A stretch of 64,000 bases of DNA from Pseudotabrizicola algicola (GCF_010915705.1 NZ_JAAIKE010000001.1:434001-498000), one strand, 5' to 3'. Numbered from the stretch's first letter, positions 34,745 through 48,739 are shown. Numbers and translations: made by a program. The notes: generated from the letters alone by a model not told the origin.

Positions 34745-36262
34745 ATGCTTTCGCTTCTTGAAACCGGCCCCGCCCCGACTGTTCCCGCGTCCTTCAACAT
34801 GGCGCAGCACGTCCTCGGGCGTTCTGCCGCGCGCTGGCCCGACAAGCCGGCGCTGCAGATCGTCACGCCCGCGGGGGGCGAGACATGGAGCTATGCCCGC
34901 CTGCTGGCGGCGGTTCTGGGCTGCGCCACGGGGTTGCAGGCGCGTGGGCTCCGGCCCGGCGACCGCATCCTGATGCGCCTTGGCAGCCAGGTCGAGTTTC
35001 CCATCCTCTTTCTGGGCGCGCTCGCGGCGGGGATGGTGCCGGTGGCCACCTCCTCGCAGCTCACCGGCGCCGAGATCACCCCGATGGCCGCGCGCATCCA
35101 GCCCCGGCTGATCGTGGCAAGCCCCGGCGTGGCGGTGCCAGAGGGGCAGAACTGCCCCGTGCTGGCCGACGCGGACATCCGCGCGATGGAAAGCCTCCCC
35201 GCTGCTGCCTTCCATCAGGGCGCGCCGGACCGCCCCGGCTATATCATCTTCACCTCCGGCACCTCGGGCCAGCCGATGGCGGTGGTGCATGCGCATCGCG
35301 CCATCCTTGCCAGGCAGATGATGCATGCCGACTGGGAGGGTCTGGGCGAGACGGACCGTCTGTTGCACGCGGGGGCGTTCAACTGGACCTACACGCTCGG
35401 CACCGGCCTGATGGACCCGTGGACAGTCGGGGCCACCGCGCTCATCCCCGCGCCTTCGGTGGCGGCGGCAGAGCTTGGCACCTTGCTGGCCGCGCATCGC
35501 GCCACCATCTTCGCCGCCGCGCCCGGCGTCTTTCGCCAGATGCTGCGCGGCCCGCTCCCCGCGCTGCCGCATCTGCGCCACGGCCTTTCGGCGGGCGAAA
35601 AGCTGGGCCACGAGGTGCGCGCCGCCTGGACCAAGGCGACGGGCACCCCGCTCTGCGAAGCCTTGGGCATGTCGGAAATCTCGACCTTTGTCTCCGAATC
35701 TCCCGCGCGTCCGGCCCCCGAGGGTGCCACCGGCTTTGCGCAGGCAGGGCGCCGCATTGCCGCCCTCGGACCCGATCTGGCGCCGGTGCCGCGCGGCACC
35801 CCCGGCCAGCTTGCGATAGACCGCCGCGATCCCGGCCTGATGCTGGGCTATCTGGGTGCGCCCGAGGCCACTGCCGCGCGGCTCACGCCCGAATGGTTCC
35901 TGACCGGCGACAGCATCGTGATCGATGCAGGCGGGGCCGTCACCTATCTGGGCCGCGACGATGACCAGATGAACGCGGGCGGCTACCGCGTCAGCCCGGT
36001 GGAGGTGGAGGCGGCGATGGCCCGCTTCCCCGGTCTGGCCGAGGCGGCGGTGACCGAGGTGGAGGTCAAGCCCGGCGTCACCGTCATCGCCTGTTTCTAC
36101 ACCGCCCCCGCGCCGCTGGACCACGCGGCACTTGCCGCCCATGCCGCCGCGCATCTGGCGCGCTACAAGCAGCCGCGTCTCTTCCATCACCTGCCCGCGC
36201 TGCCGCGCGGGGCCAATGCCAAACTCAACCGCCGCGCCCTGCGCGTCCTGAGGCTCTCATGA
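34745..36262 (+). CDS. Class I adenylate-forming enzyme (acyl-CoA synthetase/ligase family)
   Basis: A 505-residue AMP-binding enzyme. The phosphate loop is YIIFTSGTSGQPMAVVHAH (the lysine usual after the glycines is replaced by Met-Ala), then ALGMSEIST for adenine binding, WFLTGDSIVID and YLGRDDDQMNAGGYRVSPVEVE. The C-terminal catalytic lysine is in RGANAKLNRRAL. It resembles benzoate- or acyl-CoA ligases. The carboxylic acid substrate is unknown. It begins a group with a DsbA-like gene, whose ATG overlaps its stop codon. Confidence 0.85.
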   Translation: MLSLLETGPAPTVPASFNMAQHVLGRSAARWPDKPALQIVTPAGGETWSYARLLAAVLGCATGLQARGLRPGDRILMRLGSQVEFPILFLGALAAGMVPVATSSQLTGAEITPMAARIQPRLIVASPGVAVPEGQNCPVLADADIRAMESLPAAAFHQGAPDRPGYIIFTSGTSGQPMAVVHAHRAILARQMMHADWEGLGETDRLLHAGAFNWTYTLGTGLMDPWTVGATALIPAPSVAAAELGTLLAAHRATIFAAAPGVFRQMLRGPLPALPHLRHGLSAGEKLGHEVRAAWTKATGTPLCEALGMSEISTFVSESPARPAPEGATGFAQAGRRIAALGPDLAPVPRGTPGQLAIDRRDPGLMLGYLGAPEATAARLTPEWFLTGDSIVIDAGGAVTYLGRDDDQMNAGGYRVSPVEVEAAMARFPGLAEAAVTEVEVKPGVTVIACFYTAPAPLDHAALAAHAAAHLARYKQPRLFHHLPALPRGANAKLNRRALRVLRLS

Positions 36263-36906
36263 TCAAGCTCGATATCTTCTCCGATCCGGTCTGCCCCTGG
36301 TGCTATATCGGCAAGGCCAACCTTGACCGCGCGCTGGAAGCTGCCCCCGATCACCCGTTCGAGATCGAATGGCACCCGTTCCAGCTCAACCCCGGCATGC
36401 CGCCCGAGGGCGTCGACCGCGCCGAATATCTGGAGGCCAAGTTCGGCGGCAAGGCCAAGGCGGTCGAGATCTACGCCCGCGTCGAACAGGCCGCGCGCGA
36501 GGCAGGGCTTGCCATCGATTTCTCCACCATCCGCCGCATGCCCAACACGCTGAACGCGCACCGGCTGATCCATTGGGGCGGGCTGGAGGGGCGGCAGACC
36601 GCCATCGTCTCGGCGCTGTTCCGTGCCTATTGGCGCGAGGGGCGCGACATCGGCGATCCGGCCACGCTGACCGACATAGCCGAAAGCTGCGGGATGGACC
36701 GCCAGGTCACGCAGCGCCTGCTCGCTACCGACGCGGATGCCGAGGCGCTGAAGGCCCGCGACATCCACGCGCGCGAGCGTGGGGTGACAGGGGTGCCCTG
36801 CTTCATCATCGGCAACCAATACGTCGTCTCGGGCGCGCAGCCGCCGCAGGTCTGGGCCGATGTCATCGCCGAGTTGCGCGCCAGCGCACAACCCACAGGC
36901 CGCTAG
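36259..36906 (+). CDS. DsbA family oxidoreductase, FrnE-like
   Basis: A 215-residue thioredoxin-fold protein with an insertion of helices. The active site DPVCPWCYIGKANLDRAL (CPWC at residues 12-15) and the cis-proline loop GVTGVPCFIIGNQYVVSGAQ identify the FrnE group of cytoplasmic DsbA-like proteins and 2-hydroxychromene-2-carboxylate isomerase relatives. No signal peptide, so cytoplasmic. ATGA overlap with the ligase gene indicates coupling, which may mean a joint pathway; none is evident. Confidence 0.9.
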   Translation: MIKLDIFSDPVCPWCYIGKANLDRALEAAPDHPFEIEWHPFQLNPGMPPEGVDRAEYLEAKFGGKAKAVEIYARVEQAAREAGLAIDFSTIRRMPNTLNAHRLIHWGGLEGRQTAIVSALFRAYWREGRDIGDPATLTDIAESCGMDRQVTQRLLATDADAEALKARDIHARERGVTGVPCFIIGNQYVVSGAQPPQVWADVIAELRASAQPTGR

Positions 36907-36962
36907 CGCCGTGGCACCCTCCCGTCTCGCGTGCTAGCGAGGCAGGGAAAGGACACTCCCCC

Positions 36963-38177
36963 ATGTCACATTCCCTGCCCCCGCAGCGCGCGCTTGGCCA
37001 GACCGAGTTTGTCGCGCTGATCGCGATGCTCTTTGCCACCATCGCCTTTTCCATCGATGCGATGCTGCCCGCCCTGCCCGACATCGCGGCCGAGCTGTCG
37101 CCCGCGGCCCCCAACAATGCGCAGCTCATCCTCACCAGCTTTGTGTTCGGCATGGGGGTCGGCACCCTGTTTGCGGGGCCGCTCTCCGACAGCTTCGGCC
37201 GCAAGACGGTGATCGTGGGCGGTGCGCTGCTCTACTGCGCGGGGGCCTTGCTCGCCTATGTCGCGCCGACGCTAGAGACGATGTTGCTGGCCCGCGTGCT
37301 GCAAGGCTTGGGGGCTGCAGGGCCGCGGGTGGTGGCGCTGGCGCTTGTGCGCGATGTCCATTCCGGCCCGCGCATGGCCCGCATCGTCAGCTTTGCCATG
37401 ATGATCTTCACGCTGGTGCCCGCCGTGGCCCCGCTGCTGGGGCAGGTCATCATCGCGGGCTTTGGCTGGCGCAGCATCTTCCTGGCCTTCCTGATGTTTT
37501 CGGCCATCTCGGTGCTGTGGCTGGTGATCCGCCAGCCCGAAACCCTGCCGCAGGCCAAGCGCCGTCCGTTCCGCGCGGCCCCCCTCTGGGCCGCGCTGCG
37601 CGAGGTGCTGGCGCTGCGCAGCATCCGCCTGTCGATCCTTGCGCAGACGCTGGCCTTTGCTGCCCTGTTCGGCACCCTGTCCTCGACCCAGCAACTCTTC
37701 GATCAGACCTATGGCCGCGCCGAGACCTTTCCGCTCTACTTCGCGCTGATCGCTGTGGTGGCGGGCACTTCGTCGCTGCTCAACGCGGCGGTGGTGATGC
37801 GTCTGGGCATGCGGCGGCTGGTGCGCATCTCCTTTGCCACCCAGATGCTCGTATCGGCCGCCTTCGTCCTTGCCTTCACGCTGGACCTCTGGCCCGCGCC
37901 CGAAGTGTTTCCGGTCGAGTTTCTGGCCTATCTGGTCTGGACAATTGGTGTGTTCTTCATGATCGGCACCACCGTGGGCAACCTCAACGCGCTGGCGCTG
38001 GAACCCGTGGGCCATATCGCGGGCATGGCGGCATCGGTGATCGGCGCGCTCTCCACCGTGTTTTCGGTGGCGCTTGCCGCGCCCGTGGGGCTGGCCTTCA
38101 ACGGCACCGCCCTGCCGCTGATGATCGGCGTCACGCTGTTCTCCGGCCTTGCCTATCTGGTGGTGCGCAGGCTCTGA
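36963..38177 (+). CDS. Bcr/CflA family multidrug efflux MFS transporter
   Basis: A 404-residue transporter with twelve hydrophobic segments. Near the N-terminus FSIDAMLPALPDIAAEL is the drug/proton antiporter motif of the 12-TM Bcr/CflA group, followed by GTLFAGPLSDSFGRKTVIVGG (MFS motif A) and RVLQGLGAAGPRVVALALVRD (motif B). Export of drugs such as bicyclomycin or chloramphenicol is typical; actual substrates are unknown. It starts 56 bp after the DsbA-like gene and is convergent with mfd. Confidence 0.9.
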   Translation: MSHSLPPQRALGQTEFVALIAMLFATIAFSIDAMLPALPDIAAELSPAAPNNAQLILTSFVFGMGVGTLFAGPLSDSFGRKTVIVGGALLYCAGALLAYVAPTLETMLLARVLQGLGAAGPRVVALALVRDVHSGPRMARIVSFAMMIFTLVPAVAPLLGQVIIAGFGWRSIFLAFLMFSAISVLWLVIRQPETLPQAKRRPFRAAPLWAALREVLALRSIRLSILAQTLAFAALFGTLSSTQQLFDQTYGRAETFPLYFALIAVVAGTSSLLNAAVVMRLGMRRLVRISFATQMLVSAAFVLAFTLDLWPAPEVFPVEFLAYLVWTIGVFFMIGTTVGNLNALALEPVGHIAGMAASVIGALSTVFSVALAAPVGLAFNGTALPLMIGVTLFSGLAYLVVRRL

Positions 38178-38204
38178 CCGCGCGTGCGCCGCAGGCCCAA
38201 GGCA

Positions 38205-41678
<3,474 letters not shown>

Positions 41679-41734
41679 GGCGCCCTTACCTACGCCCCTT
41701 GTCCCGCCCGTCAAGGGCAGCAAGGCCGCGCGCC

Positions 41735-42307
41735 TTATCTGATATTGTGATACATGCCGAACAGCGCGGTGATGAAAATCGCGATCATCCCGATCAGCTG
41801 CACCATGAAGCGGTGCCGCAACATCAGCCGCACCAGCCCCGCCCCGCCCTCTGGCGTCAGGCTTTCCACCCGCAGCGCCAGCCGCAGGGTCAGGTATCCC
41901 ACCAGCACCATCGGCGCGAACATCAAGAGCACCGCCTGCGCGAATTCAACGCGGTAGATCACCGCAAGCAGGCCCAGCAGCGTCAAAAGGAAAAACACGA
42001 TCCCGATCAGCCAAGACCCGCCATTGCGCGAGATATACAGCATCCGCCGCGCGTTGATCGCGGCCAGTTGCGCCAGATCGTCGGCTGCCTCGCCCCCGTG
42101 CCTGCGGGCGCGGGTGATCATGTCAAACGGCACCCCCATCACCCAATGGCTGACAGAAGACCACACCGCCGCCAGCACGATCCAGTACCACAGGCTGGAA
42201 AACGACCGCATGTCGATCAACAGGAAGATCAGCGCATACCATTCCAAGACAGATCGCACCTTTTGCCGGATCTCGCGCGCAAGGCTTGCAGCGCCGCTGC
42301 TTTTCAT
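41735..42307 (-). CDS. Four-helix membrane protein, function unknown
   Basis: A 190-residue inner-membrane protein. Four hydrophobic segments are seen (SFSSLWYWIVLAAVWSSVSHW, GSWLIGIVFFLLTLLGLLAVIY, AVLLMFAPMVLVGYLTLRLAL and FMVQLIGMIAIFITALFGMYH), with a conserved-looking PFDMITRARRHGG loop. From memory, close relatives in Rhodobacteraceae have been labelled 'component of SufBCD complex', but nothing in the sequence or context here (mfd and hemB neighbours) supports that. ATG 42307 is used rather than a TTG at 42331. It is divergent from hemB with a 50-bp gap. Confidence 0.72.
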   Translation of the reverse strand: MKSSGAASLAREIRQKVRSVLEWYALIFLLIDMRSFSSLWYWIVLAAVWSSVSHWVMGVPFDMITRARRHGGEAADDLAQLAAINARRMLYISRNGGSWLIGIVFFLLTLLGLLAVIYRVEFAQAVLLMFAPMVLVGYLTLRLALRVESLTPEGGAGLVRLMLRHRFMVQLIGMIAIFITALFGMYHNIR

Positions 42308-42339
42308 GTCAGGCAGAAGGAAAAGCTGCAAGCCCCTGA

Positions 42340-43365
<1,026 letters not shown>

Positions 43366-43529
43366 CCCCTGCGCCGTGTCGACCCTCTCGGCGATCTGCC
43401 GCGCAGGCCCCGCGGCCTCTGCTTTCAACCGATGACATCGGCTCACATTTTTGCTAGCGTTCCACGCAAGGGCCAGAAAGAGCCCGCACCCGCCGCAAGG
43501 CGGCCATGAGAGGCAGAAGGCGACAGCAA

Positions 43530-44093
43530 ATGACCGATGCAGGCGGATTTTCCAGACGCAGCTTCCTTGCGGCGACCGGGGCCAGCGGCCTTTTGGCCGC
43601 CTGCGGCAACGGTGTGGGCAGCACGGCCGCAGCCCAGATCGACGCAAGGGTGAACTCGACCGAGCAATATCTCTTCAGCACCTTCCCCGGCACCCGCGAT
43701 CTGGCCAATCGCGCCTCGGGCGTGCTCATCATGCCGCTCATCACCGAGGCCGGCTTGATCTATGGCGGCGGCTACGGGCGCGGTGCCCTGCGTGTCGGCG
43801 GGGTCACGGTGGATTACTATTCGGCCACCCGCGCCACTTTCGGCCTGCAGATCGGCGCGCAGCAATATGCCCATGCGCTGTTCTTCATGACCGAAGGAGC
43901 GCTCGGCCAGTTCCGCCGCAGCCCCGGCTGGGCGGTCGGGGCCGATGTGCGCTATGCCACCCCCGCGCAAGGTGCCTCGCTCGGCAAGGAATCGACCGAG
44001 GCCGAGCCGGTGATCGCGCTTGTGTTCGGACAACAGGGCTTCATTGCCGGTGCGACGCTTGCGGGCGTGAAGTACAACCGCATCATCCCCTGA
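43530..44093 (+). CDS. SYLF/YSC84 domain lipoprotein
   Basis: A 187-residue protein. The N-terminus combines a twin-arginine-like FSRRSFLAATGASGLLAACG with a lipobox (LAAC), so it is a predicted lipoprotein. The mature part, with LANRASGVLIMPLITEAGLIYGGGYGRGAL and QIGAQQYAHALFFM, is the SYLF lipid-binding domain (YSC84). Such proteins are thought to bind phosphoinositides in eukaryotes; the bacterial role is open. ATG 43530 is chosen over 43506 because it sits closer to the signal. A terminator follows at 44119-44156. Confidence 0.87.
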   Translation: MTDAGGFSRRSFLAATGASGLLAACGNGVGSTAAAQIDARVNSTEQYLFSTFPGTRDLANRASGVLIMPLITEAGLIYGGGYGRGALRVGGVTVDYYSATRATFGLQIGAQQYAHALFFMTEGALGQFRRSPGWAVGADVRYATPAQGASLGKESTEAEPVIALVFGQQGFIAGATLAGVKYNRIIP

Positions 44094-44118
44094 CCAGCAC
44101 CACGGTCTTTCGGGAAGC

Positions 44119-44156
44119 CAAAAGGGCGGGCGGCCAGCGGCACGCGCGCCCTTTTT
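44119..44156 (+). terminator. Terminator after SYLF lipoprotein gene
   Basis: AAAGGGCG (44121-44128) pairs with CGCCCTTT (44147-44154) and five T follow. It also lies ahead of the convergent dehydrogenase gene end. Confidence 0.75.
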
Positions 44157-44218
44157 CGTTACGGAAAAGACGCTCCCGAACGGGATCGGGCGGATTGCGG
44201 CAAGCCGCCCGCTGCGCC

Positions 44219-45082
44219 TCAGCGCAAGCGCCGGATCAGGCTCGATGTGTCATTGCGCCCGCCCCCCATGCGCTGCACATCCTTGTAGAACTGGTCCACC
44301 AGCGCGGTCACCGGCAACGAGGCCCCGATGTCATTGGCGGTGGCAAGACAGATGCCCAGATCCTTGCGCATCCAGTCCACCGCAAAACCGTGGTCGAACT
44401 TGTCCTCCAGCATGGTCTTGTGCCGGTTCACCATCTGCCACGATCCTGCCGCGCCCTGGCTGATGACCTCGACCACCGCCTCGCCGTCCAGCCCCGCCTT
44501 CTCGCCAAAGGCCAGCGCCTCGGCCAAACCCTGCACCAGACCGGCAATCGCGATCTGGTTCATCATCTTGGCGATCTGCCCCGCACCGGACTCGCCCAGA
44601 CGGCGGCAGATGCGCGCATAGGCGGCGATCACCGGCTCGGCGCGGGCATATGCCTCTTCTGCGCCACCGCACATCACCGACAGGACGCCGTTCTCGGCCC
44701 CCGCCTGCCCGCCCGACACCGGCGCATCGACAAAGCCGATCCCCAACCCTTCGGCCAGAGTCGACAGTTCCCGCGTCACCTGCGCCGACACCGTGGTGTG
44801 ATCGACAAAGACCGCGCCCTTTTCCATCCCGGCAAAAGCGCCGTCCGGCCCGGCGCAGACCGCGCGCAGGTCATCGTCATTGCCCACACAGGCCATCACG
44901 AAATCCTGCCCCATCGCCGCCTCGCGCGGGGTTGCCGCCGCCCGCCCGCCATGCTTGGCCACCCAGTCCTCCGCCTTGGCCGGGCTGCGGTTATAAACCG
45001 TCACCTCATGCCCCTTGGCCGCCAGATGCCGCGCCATCGGAAACCCCATCACCCCCAACCCGAGGAATGCCACCTTTGCCAT
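44219..45082 (-). CDS. NAD(P)-dependent beta-hydroxyacid dehydrogenase (3-hydroxyisobutyrate dehydrogenase family)
   Basis: A 287-residue enzyme: the Rossmann motif VAFLGLGVMGFPMARHLAAKGHEVTVYNR, substrate loop DAPVSGGQAGAENGVLSVMCGG, and the catalytic lysine in GQIAKMMNQIAIAGLVQGLAEAL. This set covers 3-hydroxyisobutyrate dehydrogenase, tartronate semialdehyde reductase and relatives; the exact substrate is not clear. ATG 45082 is taken since it starts the beta strand directly. It stands divergent from the penicillin-acylase gene (81 bp). Confidence 0.87.
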   Translation of the reverse strand: MAKVAFLGLGVMGFPMARHLAAKGHEVTVYNRSPAKAEDWVAKHGGRAAATPREAAMGQDFVMACVGNDDDLRAVCAGPDGAFAGMEKGAVFVDHTTVSAQVTRELSTLAEGLGIGFVDAPVSGGQAGAENGVLSVMCGGAEEAYARAEPVIAAYARICRRLGESGAGQIAKMMNQIAIAGLVQGLAEALAFGEKAGLDGEAVVEVISQGAAGSWQMVNRHKTMLEDKFDHGFAVDWMRKDLGICLATANDIGASLPVTALVDQFYKDVQRMGGGRNDTSSLIRRLR

Positions 45083-45163
45083 CGCCTGCTCCCTTCGCAT
45101 TGCCCTTTTGCCAACGATGTCTTAGGTAACAGGCCCACCCCCGACGTCAAGAACAGGCCCCCC

Positions 45164-47626
45164 ATGCTCAGAGTTTTCCGTTGGCTCATAAGGCTGTTGA
45201 CCGGGCTTGTGGCCTTGGGCCTCCTGATGCTGATCGGGGCCTATTACTTTCTCGAACGCTCGATCCCGGACTATTCCGAGAATTACACCATCGCGGGCGT
45301 CTCGGCCCCCGTGGAAATCCTGCGCAACAGCGACAACGTCCCGCATATCTTCGGCGCAACCGACCCTGATGTGTTCTTCGCGCTCGGCTTTGCCCATGCG
45401 CAGGACCGGCTGTGGCAGATGACGATGCTCCGCCGCACAGCCCAGGGCCGCCTGTCCGAGGTGTTCGGCAACCGCACGCTCAAGATCGACGAACTCCTGC
45501 GCCGCTATGATCTCTACACCCTGTCGCTGCAATCGGTCGAGGCGCAGGATGCCCCTACCCGCGCCGCGCTCGAGGCCTATGCGGCAGGGGTCAACGCGTG
45601 GATCGGCCAGATCAACGAAGGCGCTCGGGGCCGGGGCGCGCCCGAATTCTTCTTCTTTTCCAATGAAATCGCCGCTTGGGCCCCCGCCGATTCCATCGCC
45701 ATCCTCAAGCTGATGGCGCTTCAGCTCTCCGGCCATCTCGAGGCCGAGGTGCGGCGCGCGCGCTTCTCCATGCTGCTGCCCGCCGAACGGCTGCGCGACA
45801 TCCTGCCCGATGATCCGGGCCAGGCCGTCACCGCCCTGCCCGATTACGCGCAACTGGTGCCGGGCGTCACCCCGTCGTCCGAGCCGCTCCGCATGGCGAC
45901 GAACGATCCGCTCTCGCCTTTCCCGCGCCTTGATTTCGCGGGCGCGTCGAACGCCTGGGCTGCGGTGCCGGACCGGTCGGCAGCGGGGGGCGCACTTCTG
46001 GCCAATGACCCGCATCTGGGCTTCACCGCCCCCACCATCTGGTATCTGGCGCGTCTGGAACTCCAGTCGGGCGGCGTGATCGGCGCGACCATTCCGGGCG
46101 TGCCAAGCGTGCTGGCCGGCCGGTCGGCGGCGGTCGGATGGGGGCTGACCTCGGCCTATGTCGACGATCAGGATGTGGTGATGGAGCGTCTGAACCCAGA
46201 CAATCCCGAGGAATATGAAAGCGCCACCGGCTTCAAACCCTTTGTCACCCGCCGTTCCATCATTCAGGTCAAGGACGAGGCCCCCGTCACCATCACCCTG
46301 CGCTGGTCCGAGGCTGGCCCCGTGCTGCCCGGCTCGCATTACGATCTGGCCACCGTCACCCCGCCCGGCCATGTGGCGGCCCTGTCATGGACCGCGCTGT
46401 CGGGGGCCGATACCACCATGACCGCCGCCCTGCGCATGATGCGCGCCCGCTCGATCCCCGAGGCGCTCGAGGCGGGGCGGCTTTTCGTGGCCCCCGCGCA
46501 GAACCTGATGCTCGCCGACCAGAACGGCATCGCGCTTCAGGTGATCGGCCATGTGCCGATGCGCGATCCGGGTCACCCGACCCAAGGGCGGATGCCTGCC
46601 CTCGGCACGCACCCTGCGGCCCGCTGGCAAGGCACCATGCCCTACGAGACCAACCCGCGCGTGGAAAACCCCACCAGCGGCATCCTCGGCAACACCAACA
46701 ACAAGACGGTCGACCGCCCCTTCCCCGACCATCTGTCCTTCCTCTGGGGCGATACGCAGCGCATCCAGCGCTGGCTGTCGCTGATGCGCACGCGCGAGGT
46801 GCATACCCGCGAAAGCTTCATCGAGGCGCAGCTTGATACCGTCTCGCCCACCGCCCGCGCCATCCTGCCGCTGATCGGCGCCGATCTGTGGTTCACCGGC
46901 GAGGCCGCGCCCGACGGCACGCCCGAACGCCTGCGCCAGCGCGCGCTCTTGCTGCTGGCCGAATGGAACGGCGAGATGAACGAACACCTGCCCGAGCCGC
47001 TGATCTACATGGCCTGGATCAGGGCGCTGAACGACAGGCTGATCCGCGACGAGCTTGGCCCGCTGGCCGATACCATCACCCACCCCGATCCGGTGTTTCT
47101 GGACCGTGTCTACCGCAACATCGACGGCGCGGGCGTCTGGTGTGATGTGATCCAGTCGGCGGCGGTGGAAACTTGCACCGATCTTGCCCGCATCGCGCTC
47201 GACGAGGCGCTGATCGGCCTCACCGCCACCTATGGCCCCAACCCCGAAAGCTGGCGCTGGGGCGCGGCGCATGAGGCGACCCACGATCACCCCGTGCTGG
47301 GCGAGGTGCCTTTCCTCAAATGGTTCGTCAACATCCGCCAGTCCACCAGCGGCGATGACCACACGCTGATGCGCGGCCGCACCAAGGGCACGGGGCCGAA
47401 CCCTTACCTCAACGTGCATGGCGCAGGCTATCGCGGGGTCTATGATTTCGCCGACCCCGATTCCTCGGTCTTCGTCATCGCCACCGGCCAATCGGGCCAC
47501 CCGCTCTCGCGCCATTACGATGATCTGGGCGAGCGTTGGCGGCGCGGCGACTATGTGCCGATGAGCCTTGATCCGGGCCTTGCCCGCGCGGCGGCGGTGG
47601 GCAGCACCACGCTGTCACCGCCCTAG
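45164..47626 (+). CDS. Penicillin acylase family protein (Ntn-hydrolase)
   Basis: An 820-residue enzyme. The N-terminus has one hydrophobic stretch (LLTGLVALGLLMLIGAYYFL), a signal or membrane anchor. An alpha chain follows (VPHIFGATDPDVFFALGFAHAQDRLWQM), then the autoprocessing site at DFAGASNAWAAVPDRS, whose serine becomes the N-terminal nucleophile, and the beta chain with LLANDPHLGF and NTNNKTVDRPFP. Substrates in this family include beta-lactams, acyl-homoserine lactones and lipopeptides; which one applies is unknown. ATG 45164 is the only start preserving the anchor. The end overlaps the convergent transporter gene by 4 bp. Confidence 0.9.
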   Translation: MLRVFRWLIRLLTGLVALGLLMLIGAYYFLERSIPDYSENYTIAGVSAPVEILRNSDNVPHIFGATDPDVFFALGFAHAQDRLWQMTMLRRTAQGRLSEVFGNRTLKIDELLRRYDLYTLSLQSVEAQDAPTRAALEAYAAGVNAWIGQINEGARGRGAPEFFFFSNEIAAWAPADSIAILKLMALQLSGHLEAEVRRARFSMLLPAERLRDILPDDPGQAVTALPDYAQLVPGVTPSSEPLRMATNDPLSPFPRLDFAGASNAWAAVPDRSAAGGALLANDPHLGFTAPTIWYLARLELQSGGVIGATIPGVPSVLAGRSAAVGWGLTSAYVDDQDVVMERLNPDNPEEYESATGFKPFVTRRSIIQVKDEAPVTITLRWSEAGPVLPGSHYDLATVTPPGHVAALSWTALSGADTTMTAALRMMRARSIPEALEAGRLFVAPAQNLMLADQNGIALQVIGHVPMRDPGHPTQGRMPALGTHPAARWQGTMPYETNPRVENPTSGILGNTNNKTVDRPFPDHLSFLWGDTQRIQRWLSLMRTREVHTRESFIEAQLDTVSPTARAILPLIGADLWFTGEAAPDGTPERLRQRALLLLAEWNGEMNEHLPEPLIYMAWIRALNDRLIRDELGPLADTITHPDPVFLDRVYRNIDGAGVWCDVIQSAAVETCTDLARIALDEALIGLTATYGPNPESWRWGAAHEATHDHPVLGEVPFLKWFVNIRQSTSGDDHTLMRGRTKGTGPNPYLNVHGAGYRGVYDFADPDSSVFVIATGQSGHPLSRHYDDLGERWRRGDYVPMSLDPGLARAAAVGSTTLSPP

Positions 47627-48618
47627 GCAGTGGCGGCATTGGTCTTGGCGGCCAGCGAGCCGTCGGGCCACATGCGGATCACCCGCCACGCAATCGCGGG
47701 CACCGCGCCAAGCGCAAGCACCGTCACCAGAACCCCGCCCATCGCCCAGCCGTTGATCAGCAGCGCCGAGCCGAAGGCGGCCATCGGAAAGGTGAAGGCC
47801 CCCCACAGGGGCGAAAATCCGGCCTCGGCGATCCAGCGTCCCGAGGCCAGCAAGGCCACCGCGATCGCGCAGCCCAGCACCACCATCCCCTGCGCCAGCC
47901 ACGTCATTCCCAGCAGCCCCGCCACGCTGGCAAACAGGCTGGCCGGCGCAAGGTGGATCGCCAGCAGCGGGCGCAAGGGCGCGGGCGGCACGGTTTTCCA
48001 CAACTGCCAGAGGCTTACCGCCCAGATGCCCGCCGCCACCGGCATCGTCGCCCACAAGATGCCCCGCGCCAGCGTCTCCCAACCCAGCGGCACCGCTGCC
48101 AAGGCCCCGACGATAAAGCCGACAAAGGCCAGATGCCACACGGGCGTGACCACCCGCCCCTCCGGCGGCGCGGCCAAGAGCGCGCGCAGCATCAAGACCG
48201 CCAGCGCCGCCTGCAACAGCAGCCCCAGCGCCAGAACCCCCCGCGCCAGCCCCGGCAGAAAGAACCCCAGCGCCGCCGCCACCGCCAGACCGCCGACCGA
48301 GGCGGCAGCAAGCCCCGCCCGTCCGGGCAGCACCCGCAATTCCTCACTCACCACGGCAGGCCGCCGCGCAATCTTCATCCCGTAGGCCACAGCGCAAAAC
48401 AGCCACAGCCCCACCGCCACCCCCAGCGCCATGTCGCCAAGACCCTGCGGCAGACCAGCCTCGACCAGCGCCCGCTTCACCGCCAGCGCCATGCCCAGCA
48501 CCCCCAGCACCACCGGGAACACCGCAGGCGGCATCCGCGCGAAAGGCGGCAGCCTGCGCGGCGGAAACTCGGGCGGCGGAAAGCGTTTCGGGCGGGCGCG
48601 GGCAGGGTCTACAGGCAT
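47623..48618 (-). CDS. TDT/SLAC1-like transporter (tellurite-resistance/dicarboxylate family)
   Basis: A 331-residue protein with ten hydrophobic segments after a proline-rich cytoplasmic start (PPPEFPPRRLPPFARMPPAVFPVVLGVLGMALA). PPAVFPVVLGVLGMALA and the later GWETLARGILWATMP and SPLWGAFTFPMAAFG match TehA/TDT proteins, an anion channel/exporter fold. It may carry dicarboxylates or other anions. It overlaps the penicillin-acylase gene tail-to-tail by 4 bp. Confidence 0.8.
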   Translation of the reverse strand: MPVDPARARPKRFPPPEFPPRRLPPFARMPPAVFPVVLGVLGMALAVKRALVEAGLPQGLGDMALGVAVGLWLFCAVAYGMKIARRPAVVSEELRVLPGRAGLAAASVGGLAVAAALGFFLPGLARGVLALGLLLQAALAVLMLRALLAAPPEGRVVTPVWHLAFVGFIVGALAAVPLGWETLARGILWATMPVAAGIWAVSLWQLWKTVPPAPLRPLLAIHLAPASLFASVAGLLGMTWLAQGMVVLGCAIAVALLASGRWIAEAGFSPLWGAFTFPMAAFGSALLINGWAMGGVLVTVLALGAVPAIAWRVIRMWPDGSLAAKTNAATA

Positions 48619-48709
48619 GGAAAGCTCCTCTCTGGCCCGCAGTCAGACCGCATCTTGCGGGTCTGCGCAAGCGCCCGGATGCGGCAAATCCCCACACCGC
48701 CGTGGCAAA

Positions 48710-48739
48710 ACAAAAGGCCCCGGTCTGCACCGGGGCCTT
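48710..48739 (-). terminator. Terminator of the agl operon
   Basis: AAGGCCCCGGT (48714-48724) and ACCGGGGCCTT (48729-48739) pair perfectly over a CTGC loop. Read leftward it is followed by TTTTGTTTTG. It lies 25 bp after the aglK stop. Confidence 0.85.

Noticed and set aside
32612-36190. A minus-strand stop-free frame of 1192 codons.
   Set aside because: It is antisense to three convincing genes and has the His/Arg/Gly-rich composition of a shadow frame in high-GC DNA.
43451-45163. A stop-free frame of 571 codons running directly into the penicillin-acylase gene, suggesting a 1391-residue protein.
   Set aside because: It crosses the SYLF lipoprotein and hydroxyacid dehydrogenase genes, both with strong family motifs. 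The translated sequence is Arg/Pro/His-rich without domains, and the acylase has its own start with a membrane anchor at 45164.
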